From NCBI GenBank assembly GCA_903910555.1, contig CAIVZZ010000015.1, positions 186,001-250,000 on the forward strand: a stretch of 64,000 nt of DNA, given 5' to 3'. Position numbers and translations under genes: made by a program. Within the stretch, counting starts at the first letter, position 1. Each line of letters starts with the position of its first letter. Of this stretch, positions 34,985 to 44,131 are shown in pieces. Source of the stretch: an uncultured Gemmatimonadota bacterium. Lineage in GTDB: Bacteria > Gemmatimonadota > Gemmatimonadetes > Gemmatimonadales > Gemmatimonadaceae. The notes beneath the pieces are model-generated. The model saw only the letters and a list, made by a program, of their open reading frames with translations. It did no database searches and was not told where the DNA came from.

Positions 34985-35010
34985 CTTTGTTGTAGCTTTG
35001 TTGTAGCTTT
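34979..35010. repeat. Three 11-bp tandem units across the walJ-like stop codon
   Basis: TTGTAGCTTTG occurs twice in full, followed by a third copy ending TTGTAGCTTTT. The first unit contains the TAG stop codon of the hydrolase (34982-34984). Copies are exact apart from the last base. It lies directly ahead of a bidirectional terminator. Cause unknown; slippage is the simplest explanation. Confidence 0.85.
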
Positions 35011-35040
35011 TTCGAGCTCACGACTGCAGGCCAAAATACA

Positions 35041-35072
35041 AAACGCCTCCCGACCGAAGCCGGGAGGCGTTT
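35041..35072. terminator. Bidirectional intrinsic terminator
   Basis: A 12-bp stem (35041-35052 with 35061-35072), GC-rich with flanking AAA/TTT, closes an 8-nt loop and is followed by more T on the plus strand. It lies between the convergent MBL hydrolase and the Lys/Ala-rich gene and can end both. Confidence 0.88.
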
Positions 35073-35091
35073 TTCGTTCGAAGAACTGAGA

Positions 35092-35454
35092 CTACGGCTT
35101 CTTTGCGGCCGTCGAATCCTTCTTCATTTCCTTCGTGGCCTTTGCCTTCATCGCCGTACCCTTCGCGGCGGTGGCGGCACCCTTCGACTCCATCTTCTGG
35201 CCGGCCTTCTCAACCGTCGCGCCAGACTTGGCGGTGGCTGCACCAGCCTTCTTGGTGGAATCACCCTTCGCCTTCATCGCGGCGCCCTTTGCTGCAACGG
35301 CGGCGCCCGTCTTCACTTCCTTCGTGCCAGCCTTCTCCATCTTCGTGCCTTTCTTCATCGTCGAATCGGCCTTCGTCGTGCCCTGAGCGAACGAGGCACT
35401 GGCGGCGACGAGCGACAGGAGCGCGGCAACAGCGAACGTGGTCTTACGGGACAT
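35092..35454 (-). CDS. Lys/Ala-rich exported protein with internal repeats
   Basis: About 120 aa from the ATG at 35454, with GGAG 6 nt upstream; an in-frame ATG at 35487 lacks such a site. A signal peptide ends in SASFAQG. The mature chain is almost only Lys, Ala, Gly, Thr, Ser, Glu and Met. Two similar blocks, AAVAAKGAAMKAKGDS and AATAAKGTAMKAKATK, point to internal duplication. No Cys, Trp or Tyr. Function unknown; it may be an exported cationic or histone-like protein. Confidence 0.75.
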   Translation of the reverse strand: MSRKTTFAVAALLSLVAASASFAQGTTKADSTMKKGTKMEKAGTKEVKTGAAVAAKGAAMKAKGDSTKKAGAATAKSGATVEKAGQKMESKGAATAAKGTAMKAKATKEMKKDSTAAKKP

Positions 35455-35509
35455 AGTTTCTCCGACGAGGTGGGAGCGGGGGTTCATGACGGTGACTGAA
35501 ACGGGAAAA

Positions 35510-35525
35510 CCGCCGACGTCGGCGG
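35510..35525 (-). terminator. Perfect 16-bp palindrome with T tract in the region ahead of the Lys/Ala-rich gene
   Basis: CCGCCGACGTCGGCGG is self-complementary. On the minus strand it is followed by TTTTCCCG. It could end readthrough from groEL, or serve as a leader element or operator for the Lys/Ala-rich gene, 55 nt downstream. The four-T run is weak. The remaining gap (35455-35646) shows no gene. Confidence 0.4.
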
Positions 35526-35646
35526 GTTAACCTGGTCCAGCGTAACGACCCAACTTGCGGTATTTGGAGCTAAGACGCAATAGGGACGTACTTTGTAACG
35601 CTCAGCGGCTTCACGCCGGCGCCCGAACAAATGCCGACTCTCTAGG

Positions 35647-35767
35647 GCGACTGGCGACTCGTAAATGGCGATCTGGTGCATAGCGAATGGCGAGTAGCGC
35701 GGAGATGTTCTCCGGGCTACTCGCCATTCGCCACGCACCCAATTGCTATTTACTAGTCGCTAGTCGC
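35647..35767. repeat. 121-bp composite palindrome 7 nt after the groEL stop codon (element P3)
   Basis: Arms 35647-35698 and 35716-35767 match at 44 of 52 positions with no gap. A separate inner hairpin CGGAGA-TGT-TCTCCG (35700-35714) sits in the centre. Read from groEL, the arm starts as 7-nt words AGCGACT, AGCGACT, then diverged copies. Three mismatches would be G-U on the plus RNA and three on the minus RNA, so no strand preference shows. The groEL stop codon is 35775-35777. Confidence 0.9.
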
Positions 35768-35774
35768 TGTAGTT

Positions 35775-37415
<1,641 letters not shown>

Positions 37416-37438
37416 TTATTCCTTCGAGAAAATGTGGG

Positions 37439-37747
37439 TTAGCTGATGACGGCGAGGATGTCCGATTCACGCAGAATCAGCACCGGCTCGTTGTCGATCG
37501 TGACTTCGGTACCGCTGTACTTCCCGTAGAGGATCTTGTCGCCGACTTTCACTTCCATCGGGACGCGCTTGCCCTCGTCGTAGCGGCCCGGTCCGACGGA
37601 AACGACTTCACCCTGCTGCGGCTTTTCTTTTGCTGTGTCGGGGATGTACAGGCCACCGCGCATCTGCTCGGTTTCCTCCAACGGCCTGACGACGACACGG
37701 TCGGCCAGTGGCGCGACTTTCGACGCGGTAGCGGCTTTTGCTGCCAT
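37439..37747 (-). CDS. groES: Co-chaperonin GroES (Cpn10)
   Basis: 102 aa. The lid of the GroEL chamber. Seen: [34 protein letters not shown], with the mobile loop, and [14 protein letters not shown] near the end. The N-terminus has a short Ala/Lys extension. AAAGGAG lies 10 nt before the ATG. It is the first gene of the groESL operon. Confidence 0.98.
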   Translation of the reverse strand: MAAKAATASKVAPLADRVVVRPLEETEQMRGGLYIPDTAKEKPQQGEVVSVGPGRYDEGKRVPMEVKVGDKILYGKYSGTEVTIDNEPVLILRESDILAVIS

Positions 37748-37795
37748 GATGAACTGTTCTCCTTTCTAGGTTCAAAAAAGACGTTATAAACTGAG

Positions 37796-37822
37796 TTAGC
37801 ACTCGTTGACCGTGAGTGCTAA
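37796..37822 (-). promoter_or_regulatory. CIRCE operator (HrcA binding site)
   Basis: TTAGCACTC-N9-GAGTGCTAA is a perfect 9-9-9 CIRCE element, placed 49 nt before the groES ATG. HrcA represses groE transcription at such sites until heat shock. A TATATT box (37837-37832 on the minus strand) just upstream is a possible -10. hrcA itself is not in the window. Confidence 0.95.
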
Positions 37823-37922
37823 CAGACCTTGAATATAACTGATTACGGGTCGACAAGTTGCCTACGGCGATCAGTGTTGACCAACCGTTACAACACCATG
37901 CAGCGACGCGCTTTACAGCCTG

Positions 37923-38717
37923 CTATGTGAGCAGGTCGTACGCCATCGCCGTGCCGACCAGCGTCAAATCAGGGTCGACTTTGTCGAACTCTTTGCAGAT
38001 CGACGCGAACGTCGCCGCAAGACCTCCGGTAGCGACAACGAGGGGCTTCGCGCGGCGGGGCCAGTCAGCCTTGATGCGCCGGACGAGGCCGTCAATCGAT
38101 TCCGCGGCGCCGAGGACGACGCCTGAACGAATGCACTCATCCGTGCGCCGCCCGATGACATTTTTCGGCGCGACGATTTCGGTCGCCGGGAGCTTGGAGG
38201 TTTTGCGAAAGAGCGACTCGGCGGACATGAGGACACCGGGCGCGATCACCCCGCCGAAGAAGACGCCGTCAGCGCTGATGCAGTCGAAGGTCGTCGCGGT
38301 GCCGATATCGACCACAATGCAGTCGCGCTTGTAAATGCGGCTCGCGGCGAGCGTGTTGATGATACGGTCCGCGCCGACCGTAGCCGGCTCGTCGACATCC
38401 AGCATGATCGGAAGTTTCGAGCGGCCATCGACGATGACCGCCGGCATCGACGTCAGACGCTTGCATGCTTCGGCGAGCGGAGCGGTCACCGCAGGGACAA
38501 CCGAGCCGATCGCGCTTCCCTTCACCGCCGAGCGTTTGATGCCCGCGGAATCAAGCAGTGCGAGCAGGAGCAGGAAGACTTCGTCAGGAGTCCGGCTGGC
38601 GTCGGTCGTGACGCGCCAGCGCGCCTTCACGCGCAGGCCGGTGCACAGACCGATCGTCGTCTCGGAGTTTCCGACGTCAAACGCAAGTATCGTGTCGCCC
38701 TTGCTGCTCTTGCTCAT
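37923..38717 (-). CDS. coaX: Type III pantothenate kinase CoaX
   Basis: About 264 aa from the ATG at 38717, with AGGAG 7 nt upstream; an earlier ATG is less well supported. It phosphorylates pantothenate, the first step of CoA synthesis. ASKHA-fold motifs: LAFDVGNSETTIGL, EPATVGADRIINTLAA, VVDIGTATTFDCISADG (catalytic Asp), FGGVIAPGVLMSAESLF and VVATGGLA. It follows birA in a cofactor pair. The 3' end contains a small hairpin (CCTGCT-ATGTG-AGCAGG) across the stop, without a T tract. Confidence 0.95.
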   Translation of the reverse strand: MSKSSKGDTILAFDVGNSETTIGLCTGLRVKARWRVTTDASRTPDEVFLLLLALLDSAGIKRSAVKGSAIGSVVPAVTAPLAEACKRLTSMPAVIVDGRSKLPIMLDVDEPATVGADRIINTLAASRIYKRDCIVVDIGTATTFDCISADGVFFGGVIAPGVLMSAESLFRKTSKLPATEIVAPKNVIGRRTDECIRSGVVLGAAESIDGLVRRIKADWPRRAKPLVVATGGLAATFASICKEFDKVDPDLTLVGTAMAYDLLT

Positions 38718-38739
38718 GATTGCTCCTCTGTTTCCACGC

Positions 38740-39480
38740 TCATGTCGCAAACTCGAGGGAGCCGGCGCGGTAGTGTGTGACGCCATGCTCGCCGGTGATG
38801 ATCAACGCGCCATCGTTCGTGATGCCGTTGGCGATTCCCACGGCAGGCTTGAGGCAGTGCCGGTCGCGCGCATAATCCCGCCTGTCGAACTCCGCGAGTT
38901 CGGCGACCGTGAGCGGGCCGCGCGCGTGCGCCGCGGCGCGCACTGCGGGCACGAGCGCGAGTGCGAGCACCGAGCGCCTCGTACCCGGGAGCAGTCCGAC
39001 CGCGGTCTCCACTTCTGCGGGTGAAATAATATTCACACCTAATCCGATCGCGACCCACTCGGCCTTCTGTTCGCGCCAGCGCGCCTCGACCAGCACACCG
39101 GCAACTTTTCGCGATCCGATGTAAAGATCATTCGGCCATTTAATCTGTACGGGCGCGCCGCTGAAGAGCTCGAGTACCGGCGCGAGATGCAAACCGATGC
39201 GGAGTGAGAGCACGTCGAGACCGGACGGTGTGGACGGCCGCTCGAGCAGCGTCATCCAGAGGCCGAGCCGCTCTTCTGATGTCCAGCGCTTGCCGCCACG
39301 GCCGCGGCCGGCGGTTTGCTCGTCAGCGATGATCAGTGTGCCGCCCGGCGCGCCTTCTCCTCCGAGACGGTGCGCCTCGTCCATCGTCGACGTGACGGTC
39401 GGCAACACGACGACGCGCGGCACCGACATCGCAGCCGCGAGGGCATCAGCGTCCATGTTGTCGATCGTATGATTCGCCAC
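38740..39480 (-). CDS. birA: Biotin-[acetyl-CoA-carboxylase] ligase (BirA catalytic type)
   Basis: 246 aa, no N-terminal DNA-binding domain, so a monofunctional ligase. It joins biotin to the carboxyl carrier protein. Motifs: ADEQTAGRGRGGKRWTSEE (biotinoyl-AMP loop), LGLWMTLL, IKWPNDLYIGSRKVAGVLVE and VAIGLGVNI. It lies 2 nt after uppP and before coaX. Confidence 0.95.
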   Translation of the reverse strand: MANHTIDNMDADALAAAMSVPRVVVLPTVTSTMDEAHRLGGEGAPGGTLIIADEQTAGRGRGGKRWTSEERLGLWMTLLERPSTPSGLDVLSLRIGLHLAPVLELFSGAPVQIKWPNDLYIGSRKVAGVLVEARWREQKAEWVAIGLGVNIISPAEVETAVGLLPGTRRSVLALALVPAVRAAAHARGPLTVAELAEFDRRDYARDRHCLKPAVGIANGITNDGALIITGEHGVTHYRAGSLEFAT

Positions 39481-39482
39481 GT

Positions 39483-40301
39483 CTAATGCCGTGCGCGGTA
39501 CGCGACGAGCGCGAGCACCGCGGCTCCGAGGGCGAAGCGGTACAGCGCGAACACGCCGAGCCCGCGATTTTTCACGAAGCGCAGCAGGATATTGATCGCG
39601 ACCGCGCTGCTCACTGCCGCAGTGATCACAGCAACGGCGAGCGGCAGTGTCACGCCGCCCTGGGCGAGCGCCTTCGGCACCTTGAGCACGGCGGCAGCGG
39701 CAATAATGGGCATCGACATGAGAAAGCTGAACGTCGCCGCACTCTCGCGATCGAATCCCAGCGCGCGGCCGGCGGTGATCGTTGCGCCGGAACGCGAAAC
39801 GCCGGGGATCAGCGCGATGGCCTGCGCACAGCCGACGAGCACCGCGTCGAAATTCGTGTACTCATCGATTTTCCTGGCACGAGACGCGCGTGCGTCGACG
39901 ATCCAGAGAACGGCGCCCATCACGATCAGCGCTATTGCCGTAAGCTCCGGCGCGCGAAACGCGGTCTCCGCTTTTTTCTCGAGCAACAGACCGGCGATGC
40001 CGCCGGGAATTGTCGCGATGACGAGCAGCACCACACGCTTTTGCTCGACGGTCTCGATACGACGTGTCGCTGCGATAGAAAGCGCGGCGCGAACCAGCGC
40101 GATCCATTCCGTGCGAAAATACCAGAGCAGCGCGGCGAGCGATCCCACGTGCAGCGCGACATCGAACGCGAGTCCGGGCTCCGGCCAGCCGAACGCCCAC
40201 GGCGCGAGCGCGAGATGCGCGGAGCTCGACACGGGAAGAAACTCGGCGAGCCCCTGAAGCGCGCCGAGAACGAAAGCCTGAAAAACCGAGAGATCGTTCA
40301 T
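39483..40301 (-). CDS. uppP: Undecaprenyl-diphosphatase UppP (BacA)
   Basis: 272 aa with about eight membrane helices. It recycles undecaprenyl-PP to undecaprenyl-P for cell-wall synthesis. Family motifs: GALQGLAEFLPVSSSAHL with the catalytic (E/Q)xxxE region, and PGVSRSGATITAGRALGFDRESAATFSFLMSMP. It follows bshA by 7 nt and precedes birA. Confidence 0.96.
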   Translation of the reverse strand: MNDLSVFQAFVLGALQGLAEFLPVSSSAHLALAPWAFGWPEPGLAFDVALHVGSLAALLWYFRTEWIALVRAALSIAATRRIETVEQKRVVLLVIATIPGGIAGLLLEKKAETAFRAPELTAIALIVMGAVLWIVDARASRARKIDEYTNFDAVLVGCAQAIALIPGVSRSGATITAGRALGFDRESAATFSFLMSMPIIAAAAVLKVPKALAQGGVTLPLAVAVITAAVSSAVAINILLRFVKNRGLGVFALYRFALGAAVLALVAYRARH

Positions 40302-40308
40302 CAGACGC

Positions 40309-41445
40309 TTACGGCTTCATCGACTGCGAGCGGAGGTACAGCGCTTCGTAGCGCTCGACGATCTGCGCGCTCGAGAAACGTTTGCGTGCGTCAGCTGCGG
40401 CGGCGGCGCTCATCGTACTCCAACGCGCCGAGTCACGAAGCAGTGCGATGCCAAAATCGGCGAGACCGTCGACATCGCCGACGTTTCGCAGCGCGCCGGT
40501 GATGCCGTCCTGAACGACCTCGCAGATGCCGCCAACGTTGTAGCCGAGCGCCGGGACTCCGCAGGCGATCGCTTCAAGCGCGCTGAGGCCGAACGATTCT
40601 CTGTCGGACGGGAGCAGGAACAGGTCGGCTGACGCGAGCAGCGGTGCAACGGCGTCGATGCGGCCGAGGAAATGAACGTCGTGCTCGACGCCAAGGGCGC
40701 GCGCCTCTTCTTCGGCGGAAATACGATCGGGGCCGTCGCCGACCATCACGAGCACACTCGGAACGTCCTTGTGCACTTTCGCAAAAATGCGCACGACGTC
40801 CAGCACGCGCTTCACCGGACGAAAGTTCGAGATATGCATCAGAATCTTCTTGTCTTCACCCATCTGACGGCGCAGCAACGGCTCGTGTGCGGTGCGATCG
40901 TAGACGGCCGGATCGACGAAGTTCGGAATCACCTCGACATCGCACGCGGTGCAGCCGAACGCGCGCACGGTCTCCTCTTTCAGAAACTGCGAGACCGCGG
41001 TGATGCGGTCTGATTTCTCGATCGAGAACTTCGTAATGGCGTGAAACGAGTGATCCTGTCCGACGATCGTGATATCGGTGCCGTGCAGCGTGGTGATCAC
41101 GGTGATGTCGCGGCCTTCCTTGCGCAGCATCTCCTTCGCGATCCATGCGCTGGTCGCGTGCGGGATGGCGTAGTGCACGTGCAACAAGTCGAGCCCTTCG
41201 TTGATCACGACTTCGTGCATGCGAACGGCGAGCGCGAGATCGTACGGCGGATACTGGAACAGCGGATAGCGGCCGACGTCGACTTCGTGGAAATAGACGC
41301 GCGGCAGAAATACCGGGAGCCTGAACGGCAACTGGTACGTAATGAAGTGCACTTCGTGGCCGCGCTCGGCGAGCGCGATGCCGAGCTCCGTCGCGACCGC
41401 GCCGGAGCCGCCGTATGTCGGGTAACAGGTGATGCCGATCTTCAC
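40309..41445 (-). CDS. bshA: BshA-like glycosyltransferase (N-acetyl-alpha-D-glucosaminyl L-malate synthase)
   Basis: About 378 aa from the GTG at 41445, with GGAGG about 10 nt upstream. GT4 glycosyltransferase. The opening [22 protein letters not shown] and [38 protein letters not shown] and [19 protein letters not shown] all match BshA, which starts bacillithiol synthesis by joining GlcNAc to L-malate. BshB and BshC are not in the window. It overlaps the miaA stop by 4 nt. Another GT4 role is possible but less likely. Confidence 0.9.
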   Translation of the reverse strand: MKIGITCYPTYGGSGAVATELGIALAERGHEVHFITYQLPFRLPVFLPRVYFHEVDVGRYPLFQYPPYDLALAVRMHEVVINEGLDLLHVHYAIPHATSAWIAKEMLRKEGRDITVITTLHGTDITIVGQDHSFHAITKFSIEKSDRITAVSQFLKEETVRAFGCTACDVEVIPNFVDPAVYDRTAHEPLLRRQMGEDKKILMHISNFRPVKRVLDVVRIFAKVHKDVPSVLVMVGDGPDRISAEEEARALGVEHDVHFLGRIDAVAPLLASADLFLLPSDRESFGLSALEAIACGVPALGYNVGGICEVVQDGITGALRNVGDVDGLADFGIALLRDSARWSTMSAAAAADARKRFSSAQIVERYEALYLRSQSMKP

Positions 41446-42386
41446 TCGGTCTTTCCTCCACGCCACCACTGTTCGACGATCCCTTCGCACGATGGGTCGT
41501 GCGGATTGACGCGGGTCACCTGCTCATCGTTGATCTGATGGCGGAACCAGGTGCGCTGCCGCTTTGCATACTGTCGCGTCGCGATAAGTATAGCTTCGCG
41601 GGCGGCGGGGAGATCGAGGTCACCGTGTATCAGCCGGCGCACGGTATCGTAGCCGCAGCCCTGCCACGCAGGGGCATCTGCAGCGACGGTGCGCTCGAGC
41701 GCGGCGACTTCGTCCGGCCAGCTCCCGGAACCGCCTGAACCATTCAGCATCGCGTCGAGACGGGCTGCGATCTGTTCGTGGAGCATCGGGCCGGGGTCGA
41801 CGACGAGCCAGCGCGCGCGGATCGTGCGCCCTGACGGACTGTCGCGGTGGAAATCGCTGAGGCGGCGGCCGGTGAGCAGCGAAACTTCGGCGGCGCGCAG
41901 GAGCTGCGTGCGGCCGAGCTCGGCGCGATGAGGATCGAGCGTGCGCACCCAGCGGCGAAGCTCTTCTGTTTCTATCGACGCGAGTTCGAGTGCGAGCGCG
42001 GCGCGACGATCCGCGTCGAGATCGGGCGCGGCATCGAGCGGGGTGACGAGCGCGCGCAAGTAAAACCCGGTGCCGCCGACAACGACCGTGCTCGCGAGGC
42101 CGGTGTTCGCGATCCACGCGTTTGCGTCGGCTGCGAATCGCGCCGCGGACCATCGCTCGGATGGGTCGGCGACGTCGATGCCGAGGTGCGGCACGCGTGC
42201 GCGGTCGTCCGCCGGAGGCTTCGCCGTTCCGATATCGAAGCCGCGGTAAATCTGCCGCGAATCCGCGCTGAGAATCGTGAGTCCGTGCCGCGTCGCGAGT
42301 GACATCGCGAGCGCGGATTTCCCCGCGGCCGTCGGGCCGCAGATGATGCGCAGCTCAGCGCCGTCCGAATCGACGCTCGAGCTCAT
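41442..42386 (-). CDS. miaA: tRNA dimethylallyltransferase MiaA
   Basis: About 314 aa from an ATG at 42386, overlapping the mutL end by 32 nt. It adds a dimethylallyl group to A37 of UNN-decoding tRNAs. P-loop RIICGPTAAGKSALAMSLA, LSADSRQIYRGFDIGTAKP, VGGTGFYLRALV and the C-terminal ATRQYAKRQRTWFRHQ are typical. The mutL-miaA order is also known from E. coli. Confidence 0.95.
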   Translation of the reverse strand: MSSSVDSDGAELRIICGPTAAGKSALAMSLATRHGLTILSADSRQIYRGFDIGTAKPPADDRARVPHLGIDVADPSERWSAARFAADANAWIANTGLASTVVVGGTGFYLRALVTPLDAAPDLDADRRAALALELASIETEELRRWVRTLDPHRAELGRTQLLRAAEVSLLTGRRLSDFHRDSPSGRTIRARWLVVDPGPMLHEQIAARLDAMLNGSGGSGSWPDEVAALERTVAADAPAWQGCGYDTVRRLIHGDLDLPAAREAILIATRQYAKRQRTWFRHQINDEQVTRVNPHDPSCEGIVEQWWRGGKTE

Positions 42387-44103
42387 CCCAGCTGACCTGA
42401 ACGATCGTACTCCGCCCGTGCACGTCGTGTGCGGGAAGAGTCGTGCGGGCGAGCGCGATGTAGAGCGCACGCATTTCCGCCGGCGCCAGCGAATCTCCGG
42501 CTTTCACCGCCGCCTTGCACGCGACGGTCGCGGCGAGTCGCTCGTGTTTCGCGAGGCCGCTCCCGAAGCGGTCGCCGGAAAGTGTCGCGAGCGTATCGCG
42601 CAGGCAGCGCTCGGCGTCGAAGCGCGGATGCGGCATCGGCACGCTGTTCACGAGGAGCGTGTGACCGCCGAATCCCTCAACCTCGAATCCGAGCCGGACG
42701 AATAGCTCTCGATTGTCTTCGAATGCTTCCGCCTCTGCGGGTGCGAGATGCAGCGTCATCGGAAAGAGCAGTCGCTGCGAGGGCGCTTCACCGCGATCGA
42801 GCGTGCGCATGAACTGCTCGTAGAGAATGCGTTCGTGCGCAGAATGCTGATCGATGAGAACCAGAGCATCATCTCGCTCGAAGAGGAGCCAGGTATTCCG
42901 CAGCTGCATGAGCGGCGGCACCTGGATCTCTGCGGCCGCCGGCGGCGCGGCGACATCGGGTTCGCTGTCCCGTTCGTCCGTTTCGAACAGCGGCGTTTCA
43001 GGAATCGGCGCAGAACTCAGCGCGGCGACGTCCATCGTCGCGCCCGATTCGAAGGTCGGCGGCATGAACGTGCGATGGGCAAAGCCGAATGCGGCGGCGC
43101 TCTCCTCCGTTCCAAGTGAACGCCTGACCGCGCGCTCCACTGCGCGCTCGGTATTCCAGCGATCGCGAAAACGCACTTCGGCTTTAGCCGGATGCACATT
43201 CACATCGACATCGCCAGCGGGAAGCGTCACCGCGAGAAAGAGCGACGGGCGGATGCCGGCGGGAATCGTCGACCGATACGCGGCTTCGGCAGCGCGCACG
43301 ATGCCGGTGTCGCGAATCGCACGACCGTTCACCGTGAGCAACACACGCCTGCTCGACAATCCAACGTCTGCGGGCCTCTGCACCAGGCCACACACGCGCA
43401 CCGGGCCACTGACATCGTCGACGGCCACGAGCGCGTCCGCGGTATCGACGCCCCACAGCGCGGCGACGCGTTCACGCAGCGACGCAGCGGGCGGAAGCGC
43501 AAACGCTTCGCGGCCATCGTGCGAAACGGTGATGCGCACATCGGGCCGCGCGAGCGCCATCGCGGTGATGACGTCAGCGATCACCCGCCACTCGCTGCGC
43601 GTGCCGCGCAAAAATTTTTGGCGCGCGGGCGTATTGTAGAAAAGGGCGTCGACGGTGACGGTCGTGCCGCGGCGGCGGGCCGCATCCGCGACGCTCTCGA
43701 GCGTGCCGCCTGCAACACGGACGCGCGTACCCGAGCCGTCGACAGTTGCCGTTTCAATCTCCAAACGCGATACGGAGCCGATCGCCGGAAGCGCTTCGCC
43801 GCGAAATCCAAAACTCGCGACGCCGACGAGATCGCTCGCGAGACGGATCTTCGATGTCGCATGCCGTTCGACGGCGAGCGTCGCGTCAGCGCGCGCCATG
43901 CCGATGCCATCATCGCTCACCCGAATCGTCGCGCGGCCGCCTTCGGTGATCGTGACATCGACCCCGGTGGCACCGGCATCAAATGCATTCTCGACGAGTT
44001 CTTTCACGACGGACGCCGGGCGCTCGACCACTTCGCCGGCGGCGATCTGGTCGGCGACGGCGGGCGGCAGGATCGCAACGGTGCGCAGCTCGGTGTTCAC
44101 CAC
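42355..44103 (-). CDS. mutL: DNA mismatch repair protein MutL, endonuclease type
   Basis: 582 aa from a GTG at 44103, with GGGAG 6 nt upstream. GHKL ATPase: ILPPAVADQIAAGEVVERPASVVKELVENAFDAGAT, SDDGIGM, HATSKI, GFRGEALPAIGSV. The linker is Pro/Ala-rich. The C-terminal domain has DQHSAHERILYE, a DQHA(x)2E(x)4E metal-binding nuclease motif with Ser for Ala, plus CKAAVKAG. It should therefore nick DNA itself, as in species without MutH. MutS is not in the window. Confidence 0.96.
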   Translation of the reverse strand: MVNTELRTVAILPPAVADQIAAGEVVERPASVVKELVENAFDAGATGVDVTITEGGRATIRVSDDGIGMARADATLAVERHATSKIRLASDLVGVASFGFRGEALPAIGSVSRLEIETATVDGSGTRVRVAGGTLESVADAARRRGTTVTVDALFYNTPARQKFLRGTRSEWRVIADVITAMALARPDVRITVSHDGREAFALPPAASLRERVAALWGVDTADALVAVDDVSGPVRVCGLVQRPADVGLSSRRVLLTVNGRAIRDTGIVRAAEAAYRSTIPAGIRPSLFLAVTLPAGDVDVNVHPAKAEVRFRDRWNTERAVERAVRRSLGTEESAAAFGFAHRTFMPPTFESGATMDVAALSSAPIPETPLFETDERDSEPDVAAPPAAAEIQVPPLMQLRNTWLLFERDDALVLIDQHSAHERILYEQFMRTLDRGEAPSQRLLFPMTLHLAPAEAEAFEDNRELFVRLGFEVEGFGGHTLLVNSVPMPHPRFDAERCLRDTLATLSGDRFGSGLAKHERLAATVACKAAVKAGDSLAPAEMRALYIALARTTLPAHDVHGRSTIVQVSWDELERRFGRR

Positions 44104-44131
44104 GGAAATCTCCCGGCGGGGCGGACGTGGG

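Noticed and set aside
34979-35010. Short tandem units considered as a CRISPR array
   Set aside because: Units are 11 bp with no spacers and no cas genes are present.
35484-35738. 84-codon frame in the groEL downstream spacer
   Set aside because: Most of it is the P3 palindrome, and there is no ribosome site or conserved pattern.
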